A stretch of DNA of 20,258 bases from an uncultured Christensenellaceae bacterium (GCA_910586905.1 CAJUIV010000025.1:1-20258); one strand, 5' to 3'. Shown: positions 13,269-19,875, counted from the first letter of the stretch. Numbers and translations: made by a program. Notes: generated by a model from the letters alone, not told the origin.

Positions 13269-14366
13269 ATGAGAAACAGAATTTCAACGGGGGGGGGCGT
13301 AATAATAGCCCTTGCAATCGTACTCGTAGCGGTAATCGTCTGCGGTGCTATCGGCTTCTTCAATAATTGGACAGTTTGCAGCTGCTTCGGACATAAGTAT
13401 GGCGACGACGGCGTTTGCGTCCGGTGCGGAGATGTTAAGCCTATTGACAAAGCCGACGGTAGCGCAGTCGTAGACAGCGACGGCAACGTTATGGATTCGG
13501 ATAAGATTTACGCAATGCCCGCGGGTATGGTGTTTTCATCGGCAAAACAATTAAACGCCGAGCCGTCCGAAGAAACAGAAAAGAGCGTAACTATTACGGC
13601 TACAATCGAACCTGCCGACGCTACTAACCAAAGCGTAGATTGGTCGGTCGCGTTTGTAAACGCAGACAGTACTTGGGCAAGCGGCAAGACTGTTACAGAC
13701 TACATAACGGTAACGCCTACGTCAGACGGTTCGCTCACAGCTACGGTAACGTGCAAGCAAGCGTTCGGTGAGCAAATACAAATAATTTGTACGGCAAGAG
13801 ATAATTCGGAAATCTCGGCGCATTGCGACGTTGATTATAGAAAACCTTTAACTAACGTCTTAGTAACAATGCCGCATATGTCTGGCGGAAATACTTCGGG
13901 TAATATTTATGTCTATTCAACTGTTCAAAGCAACAAAACGGAGATAAAAGCGACTAAAACGTATGGAACCGGAACAAAAGTTGTAGACGACGAAGTTATC
14001 GTTGAATATAGGTTGTCTGACCAAATGTACGGTTATTTGGGTTCTATATCGCAAAACAATCTATGTACAGGCGGTAGCCACACTTGTACTCATATGTTTT
14101 CGGGCTACGATAAAGAGTGGCATAGATTTAGTAATTCAATGAGCTACGATATAGATTGGCTTAAAACGCTCATAAGACCGGCAGCTAATTACACTTCTGG
14201 TATAGCAAGGATTTTCCCCAATAATTACACTGTCAAAAACAACTTTGTATGTATTCGAGTAACTTGCGGCGAATTTAGCAGGGAATACACTTACGGAGCT
14301 AACTTTGCCGATTGGAAAATCGCAGTAACTAATTTAACGTTAAATCAGGGAACATTAGAGTTTTAG
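13269..14366 (+). CDS. Membrane-anchored Ig-like surface protein (paralogue 1)
   Basis: A 365-residue protein with AAAGGAG 6 bases before the ATG. A short N-terminus (MRNRISTGGG) precedes one membrane helix (VIIALAIVLVAVIVCGAIGF). Next come a Cys/His motif C-x2-H-x7-C-x2-C (near residues 40-53), a linker with DSDGNVMDSDK, and a bacterial Ig-like domain (about 95-195; SVTITATIEPADATN, then WSVAF and LTATVTC strands). The rest is a Cys-containing beta-rich domain ending in NLTLNQGTLEF. The topology is probably N-in, with the bulk outside. It is paralogous to the broken gene at 14495-15536. Nine G at 13289-13297 encode the GGG before the helix; a loss of one G would bring three stop codons in a row. 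A receptor-binding, adhesion or virion-anchor role is plausible but unproven. Confidence 0.9.
   Translation: MRNRISTGGGVIIALAIVLVAVIVCGAIGFFNNWTVCSCFGHKYGDDGVCVRCGDVKPIDKADGSAVVDSDGNVMDSDKIYAMPAGMVFSSAKQLNAEPSEETEKSVTITATIEPADATNQSVDWSVAFVNADSTWASGKTVTDYITVTPTSDGSLTATVTCKQAFGEQIQIICTARDNSEISAHCDVDYRKPLTNVLVTMPHMSGGNTSGNIYVYSTVQSNKTEIKATKTYGTGTKVVDDEVIVEYRLSDQMYGYLGSISQNNLCTGGSHTCTHMFSGYDKEWHRFSNSMSYDIDWLKTLIRPAANYTSGIARIFPNNYTVKNNFVCIRVTCGEFSREYTYGANFADWKIAVTNLTLNQGTLEF
13289..13297 (+). repeat. G9 homopolymer tract 3
   Basis: Nine consecutive G in codons 7-10 of the Ig-like membrane protein. Nine keeps the gene in frame. Eight gives TGGA followed by TAA TAA TAG, and ten shifts into a Cys/Arg-rich frame, so length changes would switch the protein off. 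Confidence 0.95.
13471..13504 (+). repeat. 34-base perfect repeat, copy 1
   Basis: A 34-base stretch encoding DSDGNVMDSD in paralogue 1 is identical to 14694-14727 in paralogue 2, although the surrounding DNA has diverged. It marks the conserved linker of the two surface proteins and is a possible recombination point. Confidence 0.85.
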
Positions 14367-14391
14367 ACGGTAAAATGTACTTCTTTTGCAT

Positions 14392-14424
14392 TGCCGCTAA
14401 AACAACAAAATGCTTTTAGCGGCA
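14392..14424 (+). terminator. Hairpin between the two paralogues
   Basis: TGCCGCTAAAA and TTTTAGCGGCA form a perfect 11-bp stem with an 11-base loop, 26 bases after the stop of paralogue 1. There is no T-run after it, so it is a weak terminator at best; an mRNA processing or stabilising hairpin is an alternative. Confidence 0.5.
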
Positions 14425-14439
14425 GTAGTGCCGTAAAAG

Positions 14440-14481
14440 CGCGCAGTCGGGAGTCGATGCGCGTATAGCCCCGAAACGGGG
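14440..14481 (+). promoter_or_regulatory. Two-hairpin leader of the second Ig-like protein
   Basis: CGCGCA/TGCGCG (14440-14445, 14458-14463) is followed by CCCCG-AAA-CGGGG (14469-14481), which abuts AAAGGAG. The same order and the shared ATAGCCC...GGG.AAAGGAG occur before paralogue 1, with the first stem inverted in sequence but equal in shape. Confidence 0.55.
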
Positions 14482-14494
14482 AAAGGAGTACATT

Positions 14495-14932
14495 ATGAAA
14501 ATGAAAAGTAAAACGGCGATTTGGTCGGTAGTTTCGGCGTTATTGTTAGCGGCGATACTTTGCGGGATATTAACCAACGGCTTTTTAGATTGGAATCGGT
14601 ATTGCCTGTTCGGACACGACTACGGCGAAGACAACAAGTGCACCCGCTGCGGAGCGGAAAAGCCTGTAGATACGGAAACGCCCGTTACAGCGATAGACAG
14701 CGACGGCAACGTTATGGATTCGGATAAAGTTTACGCTATGCCTAAGGGAATAGCGTTTGCTTCCGCTAATAGCGTTGCCGCTACGCCTGCGGACAGTTCC
14801 GTTACTATTAAAGCTACCGTTACACCGACGGACGCAACCAACGCCAAACTAAATTGGACAGTTGAATGGGTATCGGATACTTCCGATCGGAGAGCAGATA
14901 AGCGTCAAAGCGACTGCGCAGTCAAACCCTAA
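14495..14932 (+). CDS. Ig-like membrane protein paralogue 2, N-terminal part of a broken gene
   Basis: With AAAGGAG before the ATG this frame encodes 145 residues: a membrane helix (AIWSVVSALLLAAILCGIL), a Cys/His motif C-x3-H-x7-C-x2-C (FGHDYGEDNKCTRCG), the shared DSDGNVMDSDK linker and the first half of an Ig-like domain (VTIKATVTPTDATNAKLNWT). After WVSDTSD the frame turns to nonsense (RRADKRQSDCAVKP) and stops. The next frame continues with GEQISVKATAQ, which matches GEQIQIICTAR of paralogue 1. Compared with paralogue 1 about 30 residues are missing at this junction (near 14880-14900), so a deletion with loss of frame, or an assembly fault, has split the gene. Confidence 0.8.
   Translation: MKMKSKTAIWSVVSALLLAAILCGILTNGFLDWNRYCLFGHDYGEDNKCTRCGAEKPVDTETPVTAIDSDGNVMDSDKVYAMPKGIAFASANSVAATPADSSVTIKATVTPTDATNAKLNWTVEWVSDTSDRRADKRQSDCAVKP
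14694..14727 (+). repeat. 34-base perfect repeat, copy 2
   Basis: Identical to 13471-13504; it encodes the DSDGNVMDSDK linker of paralogue 2. Confidence 0.85.
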
Positions 14933-15536
14933 TGCTTCGGCAAGCTGTACGGTAGATTACATAAAGAGAGTAACGGGGATAAAGTCTTTCGACGTATTAC
15001 AGGGCTTTACGTTTACTACAAATACCTGCACTTACGAAGCGGAAACAACACCGTATACCATTGACGCAGAAACGGTAATATCGATAGATTCCATTCATTT
15101 GTTCGACCTGTTTGTAACAGATATATTTCCGGACAAATTCAAGGCTTATTGCGAAGAGATTGGCGAGTATTTTGACGAGAGTTTCTATGACGACTTCGGG
15201 CAAATGTTCGTTAATGAAGACTTTTCTATAAGCAAAGAAGATTGGACGTTTGACGCGTCAACAATGGAACTGACGTTCGCATACAACAGTTTTTCCGCTT
15301 TGTTCTTGCAAGTTGGGCAAAATATACACGAAGCCGACCCAATTTTTGACGGTGCGTATTATAAATTACTCCAAGAGTACCCGTCTTCTCCCGGTATGAA
15401 CGTTACGGTAAAAACCGTATTAAACGGTACGGTAATTTCAAGCGTAACAAAAGAATTTCAACCCGACGTTAATTTGTCGGAGTTCTATGTCCAAGTATCC
15501 AACGTTTCGCTATCTCAAAGCGGAATAAGGTTTTAG
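14862..15536 (+). CDS. Ig-like protein paralogue 2, C-terminal part of a broken gene
   Basis: This frame encodes the rest of paralogue 2: the second half of the Ig-like domain (GEQISVKATAQSNPNASASC, then TVDY) and a C-terminal domain rich in aromatic and acidic residues (for example FDESFYDDFGQMFVNEDFSI). It ends in NVSLSQSGIRF, like the NLTLNQGTLEF end of paralogue 1. The nominal TTG start has no ribosome binding site and lies inside the upstream fragment, so independent translation is doubtful. Domain order and the shared C-terminal motif support one ancestral gene, 14495-15536. The C-terminal domain has diverged strongly from paralogue 1, as expected for a receptor- or partner-binding part. 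Confidence 0.7.
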   Translation: MNGYRILPIGEQISVKATAQSNPNASASCTVDYIKRVTGIKSFDVLQGFTFTTNTCTYEAETTPYTIDAETVISIDSIHLFDLFVTDIFPDKFKAYCEEIGEYFDESFYDDFGQMFVNEDFSISKEDWTFDASTMELTFAYNSFSALFLQVGQNIHEADPIFDGAYYKLLQEYPSSPGMNVTVKTVLNGTVISSVTKEFQPDVNLSEFYVQVSNVSLSQSGIRF

Positions 15537-15565
15537 GACAGTATTATTTAGAGTAAAGGAAAAGT

Positions 15566-15634
15566 ATGAAGAAATTTTTAGCATTTATAGGGATAGTCTT
15601 AATATTAGCGTTATCCGTATTTGGGTGTAAATAA
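15566..15634 (+). CDS. Signal peptide segment, probably the true start of the 15621 gene
   Basis: A 22-codon ORF (MKKFLAFIGIVLILALSVFG, then CK and stop) with AAAGGA before the ATG is a complete signal peptide ending in a lipobox-like VFGC. Removing one A from the AAA before the stop gives FGCNKKTQFIPLP, which runs straight into the protein at 15621. It is therefore most likely the signal peptide of that protein, separated by a one-base insertion, a programmed shift or a sequence error. Confidence 0.6.
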   Translation: MKKFLAFIGIVLILALSVFGCK

Positions 15635-16589
15635 GAAAACACAATTCATACCGCTTCCCGAAGTAGACGGTCATCGCTTTTTTGATATCTGTGTCGGCGA
15701 AGGTCCGGGCATTGCAAAGTACGCGTTCCATTTCGGCGAGTACGATAGCAAGTACGACGGCGCAACGGGAGCATTAAACGGTCCGCAATATTATTACAAT
15801 CAACTGGATTGGCTGTTTTACAGCAAGAATGGAAAAGTATCCGCTTCCGAAGTCATACACGAAGCTCAGAATTATACGTCTAAAATAGGCGGCGAGCTGC
15901 TGATTGACAAGTACAGTAAAAACCTGTTTGTTGCAGAAGTTGACAAGGAACGGCAATATGGTTGGCAGGGAACGGACGGAAGCGGAATAGTAATTGACGC
16001 CGATAGTAAATTCGACGTTGACGGGTTCGACGCGGGTAGTAAGTTTATGACGTGGTTTACGCAAGTTTGTTACGGTAAGTTGGACGAAAGCGACCTGCCA
16101 AATATTACGCCCATTTACTTAGTAAACGAAAACGACGTTATAGGGAATGCAGAAACAATCGCGCAAAAATTATACATAGAAGAAAGCGATGTAACGGAGT
16201 TTTTGCAGACATACGAACAAAACAAAGTCGAAGGTAAGAAAACAGTACTTTTTCGTTTTGCTACAACAGACTATACCGCTTATCCGCTATGGGCGCGTTG
16301 CGAGAAAGCCTTTCATTGCAGCATAAATAACAAGGTTGGATACGGCGCACAGCAAACGGTATTTTTAGATTTCGACATTATTTGGTTGAAGTTCATAAAA
16401 GCCGGACAAGCAACGGTAATACCGTGCGTTTCCAGTCCGATAGACGTATTTCACGGTTTAACTCCGCCGCCTGATCAGAATGGAGCAAGAAACATTTGGG
16501 TAATTGTTATTGCCGCACTTATAGTCGTCGCGCTGATAGTTGCAGTAATTCTGTTATTGCGTTTAGTGTTTAAGCGCAAATCTAAGTGA
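15621..16589 (+). CDS. Exported protein with C-terminal membrane anchor, unknown
   Basis: The frame encodes 322 residues. The nominal TTG start has no ribosome binding site, and the signal peptide at 15566 in the neighbouring frame is the probable real N-terminus. The body (about 275 residues) is a mixed alpha/beta extracytoplasmic domain with a few Cys (for example DICVGEG, CEKAFHC). The C-terminus has a clear membrane helix (IWVIVIAALIVVALIVAVIL) followed by KRKSK, giving type I topology with a basic cytoplasmic tail. Lying after two surface proteins and upstream of a Zot-like ATPase, it could be a minor virion or receptor-binding protein that stays anchored in the host membrane until assembly, like pIII of filamentous phages. 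That comparison is by architecture only. Confidence 0.8.
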   Translation: MGVNKKTQFIPLPEVDGHRFFDICVGEGPGIAKYAFHFGEYDSKYDGATGALNGPQYYYNQLDWLFYSKNGKVSASEVIHEAQNYTSKIGGELLIDKYSKNLFVAEVDKERQYGWQGTDGSGIVIDADSKFDVDGFDAGSKFMTWFTQVCYGKLDESDLPNITPIYLVNENDVIGNAETIAQKLYIEESDVTEFLQTYEQNKVEGKKTVLFRFATTDYTAYPLWARCEKAFHCSINNKVGYGAQQTVFLDFDIIWLKFIKAGQATVIPCVSSPIDVFHGLTPPPDQNGARNIWVIVIAALIVVALIVAVILLLRLVFKRKSK

Positions 16590-16696
16590 TTTTTTCCAAT
16601 AGCAACGTCGCGCATCAGCGCGCGAACGTACGGCAAAAACACAAATATAGTGATTTTTAAGAGAATCGTCCGGTTGCTGCAGAAAGAAAAATCACT
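16586..16696 (+). repeat. Dispersed structured repeat, copy C
   Basis: This is the most complete copy. A GTGATTTTTTCCAATAG lead-in is followed by a CGCGC-ATCA-GCGCG hairpin, AACGTACGGCAAAAACAC, AAATATAGTGATTTTTAAG, AGAATCGTCCGG, GCTGC and AAAAATCAC. It fills the gap between the membrane protein and the basic protein and belongs to the leader of the latter. Confidence 0.8.
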
Positions 16697-16707
16697 GAAA
16701 CGGCTCA

Positions 16708-16732
16708 GGCGCGCGCCGAGAGAAGACGCGCC
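16708..16732 (+). promoter_or_regulatory. GC-rich leader hairpin before the basic protein
   Basis: GGCGCG and CGCGCC form a 6-bp stem around a 13-base loop, 21 bases before the start codon and just upstream of AAAAAGGAG. It is the fourth GCGCG-type stem found in leaders of this element. Confidence 0.5.
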
Positions 16733-16753
16733 AAATCTTAAAAAGGAGACATT

Positions 16754-18157
16754 ATGAAAAAGAAAGATATTAAAAAAGCAAAAGTACCCGCACCGTTGAC
16801 CGTTAAAAGAAAACGTAACGGTAAAGAAGTAGACGAACGAGTGTATACCAATACTCCGCACGGTTTCAAAAAAGACGACGGAGCAACGACCGCGCCGTCG
16901 GGTACGGTTATAGCTGCTAACGGAAAGAGTTTATTAGCCACCAAGCCCAACGGCAAATCCGAACGTAAGCAAGTAATAGTACTTAAAGACAAAGGAACGT
17001 TCCGCGCAAAGCAAGGCAAGTCTTCGGCAAAAGCCGCTCCCAAGCAAGCGGACAAGCCTATTGCCAAGACCAAAACGCCAGCTCCGAAGAAATCTAAAAA
17101 GATTGAGTTCGGCAGGCTTGGAATTGACGGTAAGGTTGTTAAAGCCCAAGGCGACTATTACAAAATGTCAAACGGTATCGAAGTCGCTATCCACAAGGAC
17201 AAAAATAAAAAGTATTACGCAACGGAATTGTCTACGGGAAAACTTGTAACTCTAAGAAGCGGCGAAACGTCAATCGTAGATACGGTTAACTTTGTAGAAA
17301 AATATTCGTCCGAGATTAAAAAGGCAATAGACACAAATACTCAGATACCCGCTTCGGTATTAAAAACCGCAAAACAACCTGTCAAGAAAACGGACAAGCC
17401 CAAGTCTAAAACAGCAACCCCGAAAAACGCGACTACAACGCCGAAAACAGTTGCTCCGAAGCCGACCGTAGCAAAGACAAGCCCAAAGGCTACGGGGAAA
17501 AGTCCGTCGGTAAGTAAAAATTCTGTCAGAACGGCTGTTACAGCCAAGGCAAAAACGTCTGCGCCAGATCTTCCGAAGAAGTCGGAACAACCTACGGAAA
17601 AACGCCGCGTATACAAGTCGCTGCCGAAAGGTTACAGCGTAGTACAAGGCACGGTAGCGCAAAGCGACGGTACGATACTTATACATAACGGCAAACCGCT
17701 GTTCAAGCAAGGCAAGGACGGCACGACGCAACAAGCGAAAGACCGCCGCGGCAGACCCGCGCACAAGACTGCGGCGTTAGTAGTAGACCCGAAAGCGTTT
17801 AACGAAGCAAAAACCGCAGAGCGCAAGCTCGTTGACGTAGAAATAAGGACACACAAAGACGCCAAGGGCGGACATCCCCATATTATGGTGGATACCGTCG
17901 GAGATAAAAACGTATCGGTAGGAACTACGCACGACAAATACAAAGGTAAAAAGCACGCCAATATTCCTTTGGAAGTCAATCCTTTGGGCGAAAACAGACA
18001 AGCGTATATGCGCAAACAAGGAACGGTAGACAAAAAAGAAAATTACAGTTCAACAAAGCAAAAGGGGAAAATGACCGTTACGGATAACGTAAAGGCGAAA
18101 CAGATAGGCGAAAGAGCCAAGCAAAAAGAATTGAACAAACAACCGCCTAAAAAGTAA
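16754..18157 (+). CDS. Large basic low-complexity protein with an internal duplication
   Basis: A 467-residue, very Lys-rich protein with AAAAAGGAG before the ATG. Segments of K/P/T/A repeats (about 80-110 and 200-275, for example TPKNATTTPKTVAPKPTVAK) separate folded blocks. Residues about 30-75 (VYTNTPHGF...SGTVIAANGKSLL) and 283-335 (VYKSLPKGY...DGTILIHNGKPLF) are an internal duplication. Residues about 370-430 (HPHIMVDTVGDKNVSVGTTH, KHANIPLEVNPLG, AYMRKQGTV) form a compact domain that weakly recalls RelE/colicin-like nuclease folds with an N-P-x motif; I cannot confirm this. There is no signal peptide or membrane helix. The charge suggests DNA binding, for example genome condensation or packaging, which fits its place before the Zot-like ATPase. 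Confidence 0.88.
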   Translation: MKKKDIKKAKVPAPLTVKRKRNGKEVDERVYTNTPHGFKKDDGATTAPSGTVIAANGKSLLATKPNGKSERKQVIVLKDKGTFRAKQGKSSAKAAPKQADKPIAKTKTPAPKKSKKIEFGRLGIDGKVVKAQGDYYKMSNGIEVAIHKDKNKKYYATELSTGKLVTLRSGETSIVDTVNFVEKYSSEIKKAIDTNTQIPASVLKTAKQPVKKTDKPKSKTATPKNATTTPKTVAPKPTVAKTSPKATGKSPSVSKNSVRTAVTAKAKTSAPDLPKKSEQPTEKRRVYKSLPKGYSVVQGTVAQSDGTILIHNGKPLFKQGKDGTTQQAKDRRGRPAHKTAALVVDPKAFNEAKTAERKLVDVEIRTHKDAKGGHPHIMVDTVGDKNVSVGTTHDKYKGKKHANIPLEVNPLGENRQAYMRKQGTVDKKENYSSTKQKGKMTVTDNVKAKQIGERAKQKELNKQPPKK

Positions 18158-18298
18158 AAAGTGCATAAAAAAAAGTAACGCCCGTGCCAAATGTTAACCT
18201 AAGACATCAGCCCTGCTTCCTAAAAAAGCGGCTCGTTACTTTATGTATGTATTATATACCACTCAACAAAAAACTGTCAACAACTTGGAGCAAAAAAT
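18158..18298 (+). promoter_or_regulatory. Structured intergenic region before the Zot-like gene
   Basis: AAAGTAACG (18172-18180) pairs with CGTTACTTT (18234-18242) as a 9-bp closing stem. Inside it, AGCC-ct-GCTT and AAGC-GGCT form a bulged hairpin (18209-18233). An AT-rich stretch with TATTATATA follows, then GGAG before the ATG at 18299. It could be a riboregulator or attenuator, a terminator/promoter junction, or a second origin or packaging signal. No convincing -35/-10 pair was found. Confidence 0.5.
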
Positions 18299-19117
18299 AT
18301 GCAATCTTCAATAACAATCATAGGCGGAGTTGTCGGCGCAGGCAAAACGTCTTTGGGAGTTGCGTTCGGTATAGACCATATGCACGGAGCAACGGCGCGC
18401 GAAGCCGTACGTACAAGCCGTGCAATGATTGCCGCAATGAACGCCAACGGCTACAACCTTACGCTTCCGCAACGGCATTTAACTTTTGCCGACTTCGGTA
18501 TAGATTACCGAAGTCCCGATTGCGGACGCCGCCGTTCGTACGACGTAGACGGATATAAATTAGGCTTTGTCAAAGACAAATACTTACCGCAATTTCTTCC
18601 GCCCTGTTCCTGCATTATCCTGGACGAAGCGGTCAAGTATTTTAACTCGCGCCGCAGTCAGCAGTTTGCAGATAACATAAGTCGCTTCTGGGAGCAGTTG
18701 CGGAAGTTTAGGCTCACGGCAATTCTTATAGTCCAACGTGTCGGACTAATTGATAGAAATATCCGAGAGTTGGCGCGCATTATTATAGTCGAAAACTTAC
18801 GTTTTAAGTTCAACAGTTACGGCGAAATAATCGAGTGTATTTGGTATTTCCGAGAATGGGAAACGTATCAACAATACGAAGCGGGAGAACGCGGAAAGCG
18901 CGCAACTTACATATTTCAAGGTAACATTTTCAAGTACTACAATTCGTACGAAGGCGACCTGCTGTATATGCAAGGACTGGAAAACGCCGACTTCGATTAT
19001 CACGTGCACGAAGACTATTTGCCGTCGCCCGAAGACGTAAAGAAATATGCCGAACGACACAAGCAGCTTGCGCCCGACGGATTCTATGAAAAGAAATCAA
19101 ATCAAGCTAAATCTTAA
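18299..19117 (+). CDS. Zot/pI-like assembly ATPase (inovirus morphogenesis family)
   Basis: A 272-residue P-loop ATPase. Walker A is at residues 10-17 (GVVGAGKT), and Walker B with the family-typical tail is at 106-118 (IILDEAVKYFNSR). The following segment (FWEQLRKFRLTAILIVQRVGL) matches the 'arginine-rich helix, then strand ending in (T/V)Q' pattern of Zonula occludens toxin-like proteins. These include pI of filamentous phages, which drives virion extrusion through the membrane. Unlike many pI proteins I see no C-terminal membrane helix, so it may be a soluble or partner-anchored form. GGAG lies 9 bases before the ATG. Upstream membrane-anchored proteins fit a virion-assembly cluster. A FtsK/HerA-type packaging ATPase is the main alternative, but the Walker B context favours Zot. 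Confidence 0.85.
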   Translation: MQSSITIIGGVVGAGKTSLGVAFGIDHMHGATAREAVRTSRAMIAAMNANGYNLTLPQRHLTFADFGIDYRSPDCGRRRSYDVDGYKLGFVKDKYLPQFLPPCSCIILDEAVKYFNSRRSQQFADNISRFWEQLRKFRLTAILIVQRVGLIDRNIRELARIIIVENLRFKFNSYGEIIECIWYFREWETYQQYEAGERGKRATYIFQGNIFKYYNSYEGDLLYMQGLENADFDYHVHEDYLPSPEDVKKYAERHKQLAPDGFYEKKSNQAKS

Positions 19118-19128
19118 AAGGAGAAATT

Positions 19129-19875
19129 ATGGATTATAATCAAATAAAAAACGTATATAACGAAGCACTGGACGACTTTGTCGCTTTTGCAGACAAAGCC
19201 GACTACTTAAACGAAAAGCCGAAACAACAGTTTATGAGCTTTAAGTTAAAAATGTTTAATCAACGTTTGGATATTGTACATAAACGCGAAGCGTATATCC
19301 GCAAAGCCGCGAACAAACTTTTTCAAGCGTCGTTAAAAGAAATGAAACGAGAATTGAAAGAGAAAACCAAACGCCGCCGTCAAGAATTTATAAAGTTAAA
19401 ACTTCTAACTAAATTGAGAACTGGAAGCGACGTCGCACCTATCGAAAGCACGGCAAATTGCGAAACTTGCGCGAATTGTCATTTTGACGAAGCAACGTGC
19501 AGTTTATGCTGTAAAGCGTATAATCTGTCTTTCACGTCGGAAGAAATGTATATGCAGTTCTGTAAATGTTTTTGTAATTCCTATGCGGCGGACGAAGCCG
19601 TAGACGAGCCTACGACGGACGAAACGGCGGAAACCGAACAAGTAAACGAAGAAACGGAAACGCCGTCCGATACGACGACAGAGCCTACGGACGAAGCGAA
19701 GCCAACGAAAGAAACGAAGCAAGAACCGACTTGCTGTAAAGAGTGTACGTCTTGCAAGATAGACGAAAACGAACAATGCTATTGCAGCAAATACGACGTA
19801 GATTTAGACGCTAACGACGCGGACAGTATTTGTTACTGTGAACAAGACGACTTCTTCGGGGAGAGTGATGAATAA
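19129..19875 (+). CDS. Two-module Cys-cluster protein with acidic linker, unknown
   Basis: A 248-residue protein with AAAAGGAG before the ATG. Residues 1-95 are helical and probably coiled coil, ending in a strongly basic run (KEKTKRRRQEFIKLKLLTK). Two related Cys modules follow: 111-149 (C-x2-C-x2-C-x6-C-x2-CC ... C-x-C-x-C) and 202-237 (CC-x2-C-x2-C-x7-C-x-C ... C-x-C). They are joined by a Thr/Glu-rich acidic linker (about 155-200). The modules look like a duplicated zinc-binding fold. It sits between the Zot-like ATPase and the helicase in a tightly packed operon, and its end overlaps the next ATG by one base. The basic helix plus zinc modules suggest nucleic acid or protein bridging, which is inference only. 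Confidence 0.85.
   Translation: MDYNQIKNVYNEALDDFVAFADKADYLNEKPKQQFMSFKLKMFNQRLDIVHKREAYIRKAANKLFQASLKEMKRELKEKTKRRRQEFIKLKLLTKLRTGSDVAPIESTANCETCANCHFDEATCSLCCKAYNLSFTSEEMYMQFCKCFCNSYAADEAVDEPTTDETAETEQVNEETETPSDTTTEPTDEAKPTKETKQEPTCCKECTSCKIDENEQCYCSKYDVDLDANDADSICYCEQDDFFGESDE

Noticed and set aside
9342..13297. Diversity-generating retroelement as the cause of odd sequence
   Set aside because: There is no reverse transcriptase and no template/variable repeat pair with adenine-specific changes.
8675..16696. Dispersed repeats as a CRISPR array
   Set aside because: The copies are kilobases apart, without regular spacers or any cas gene.
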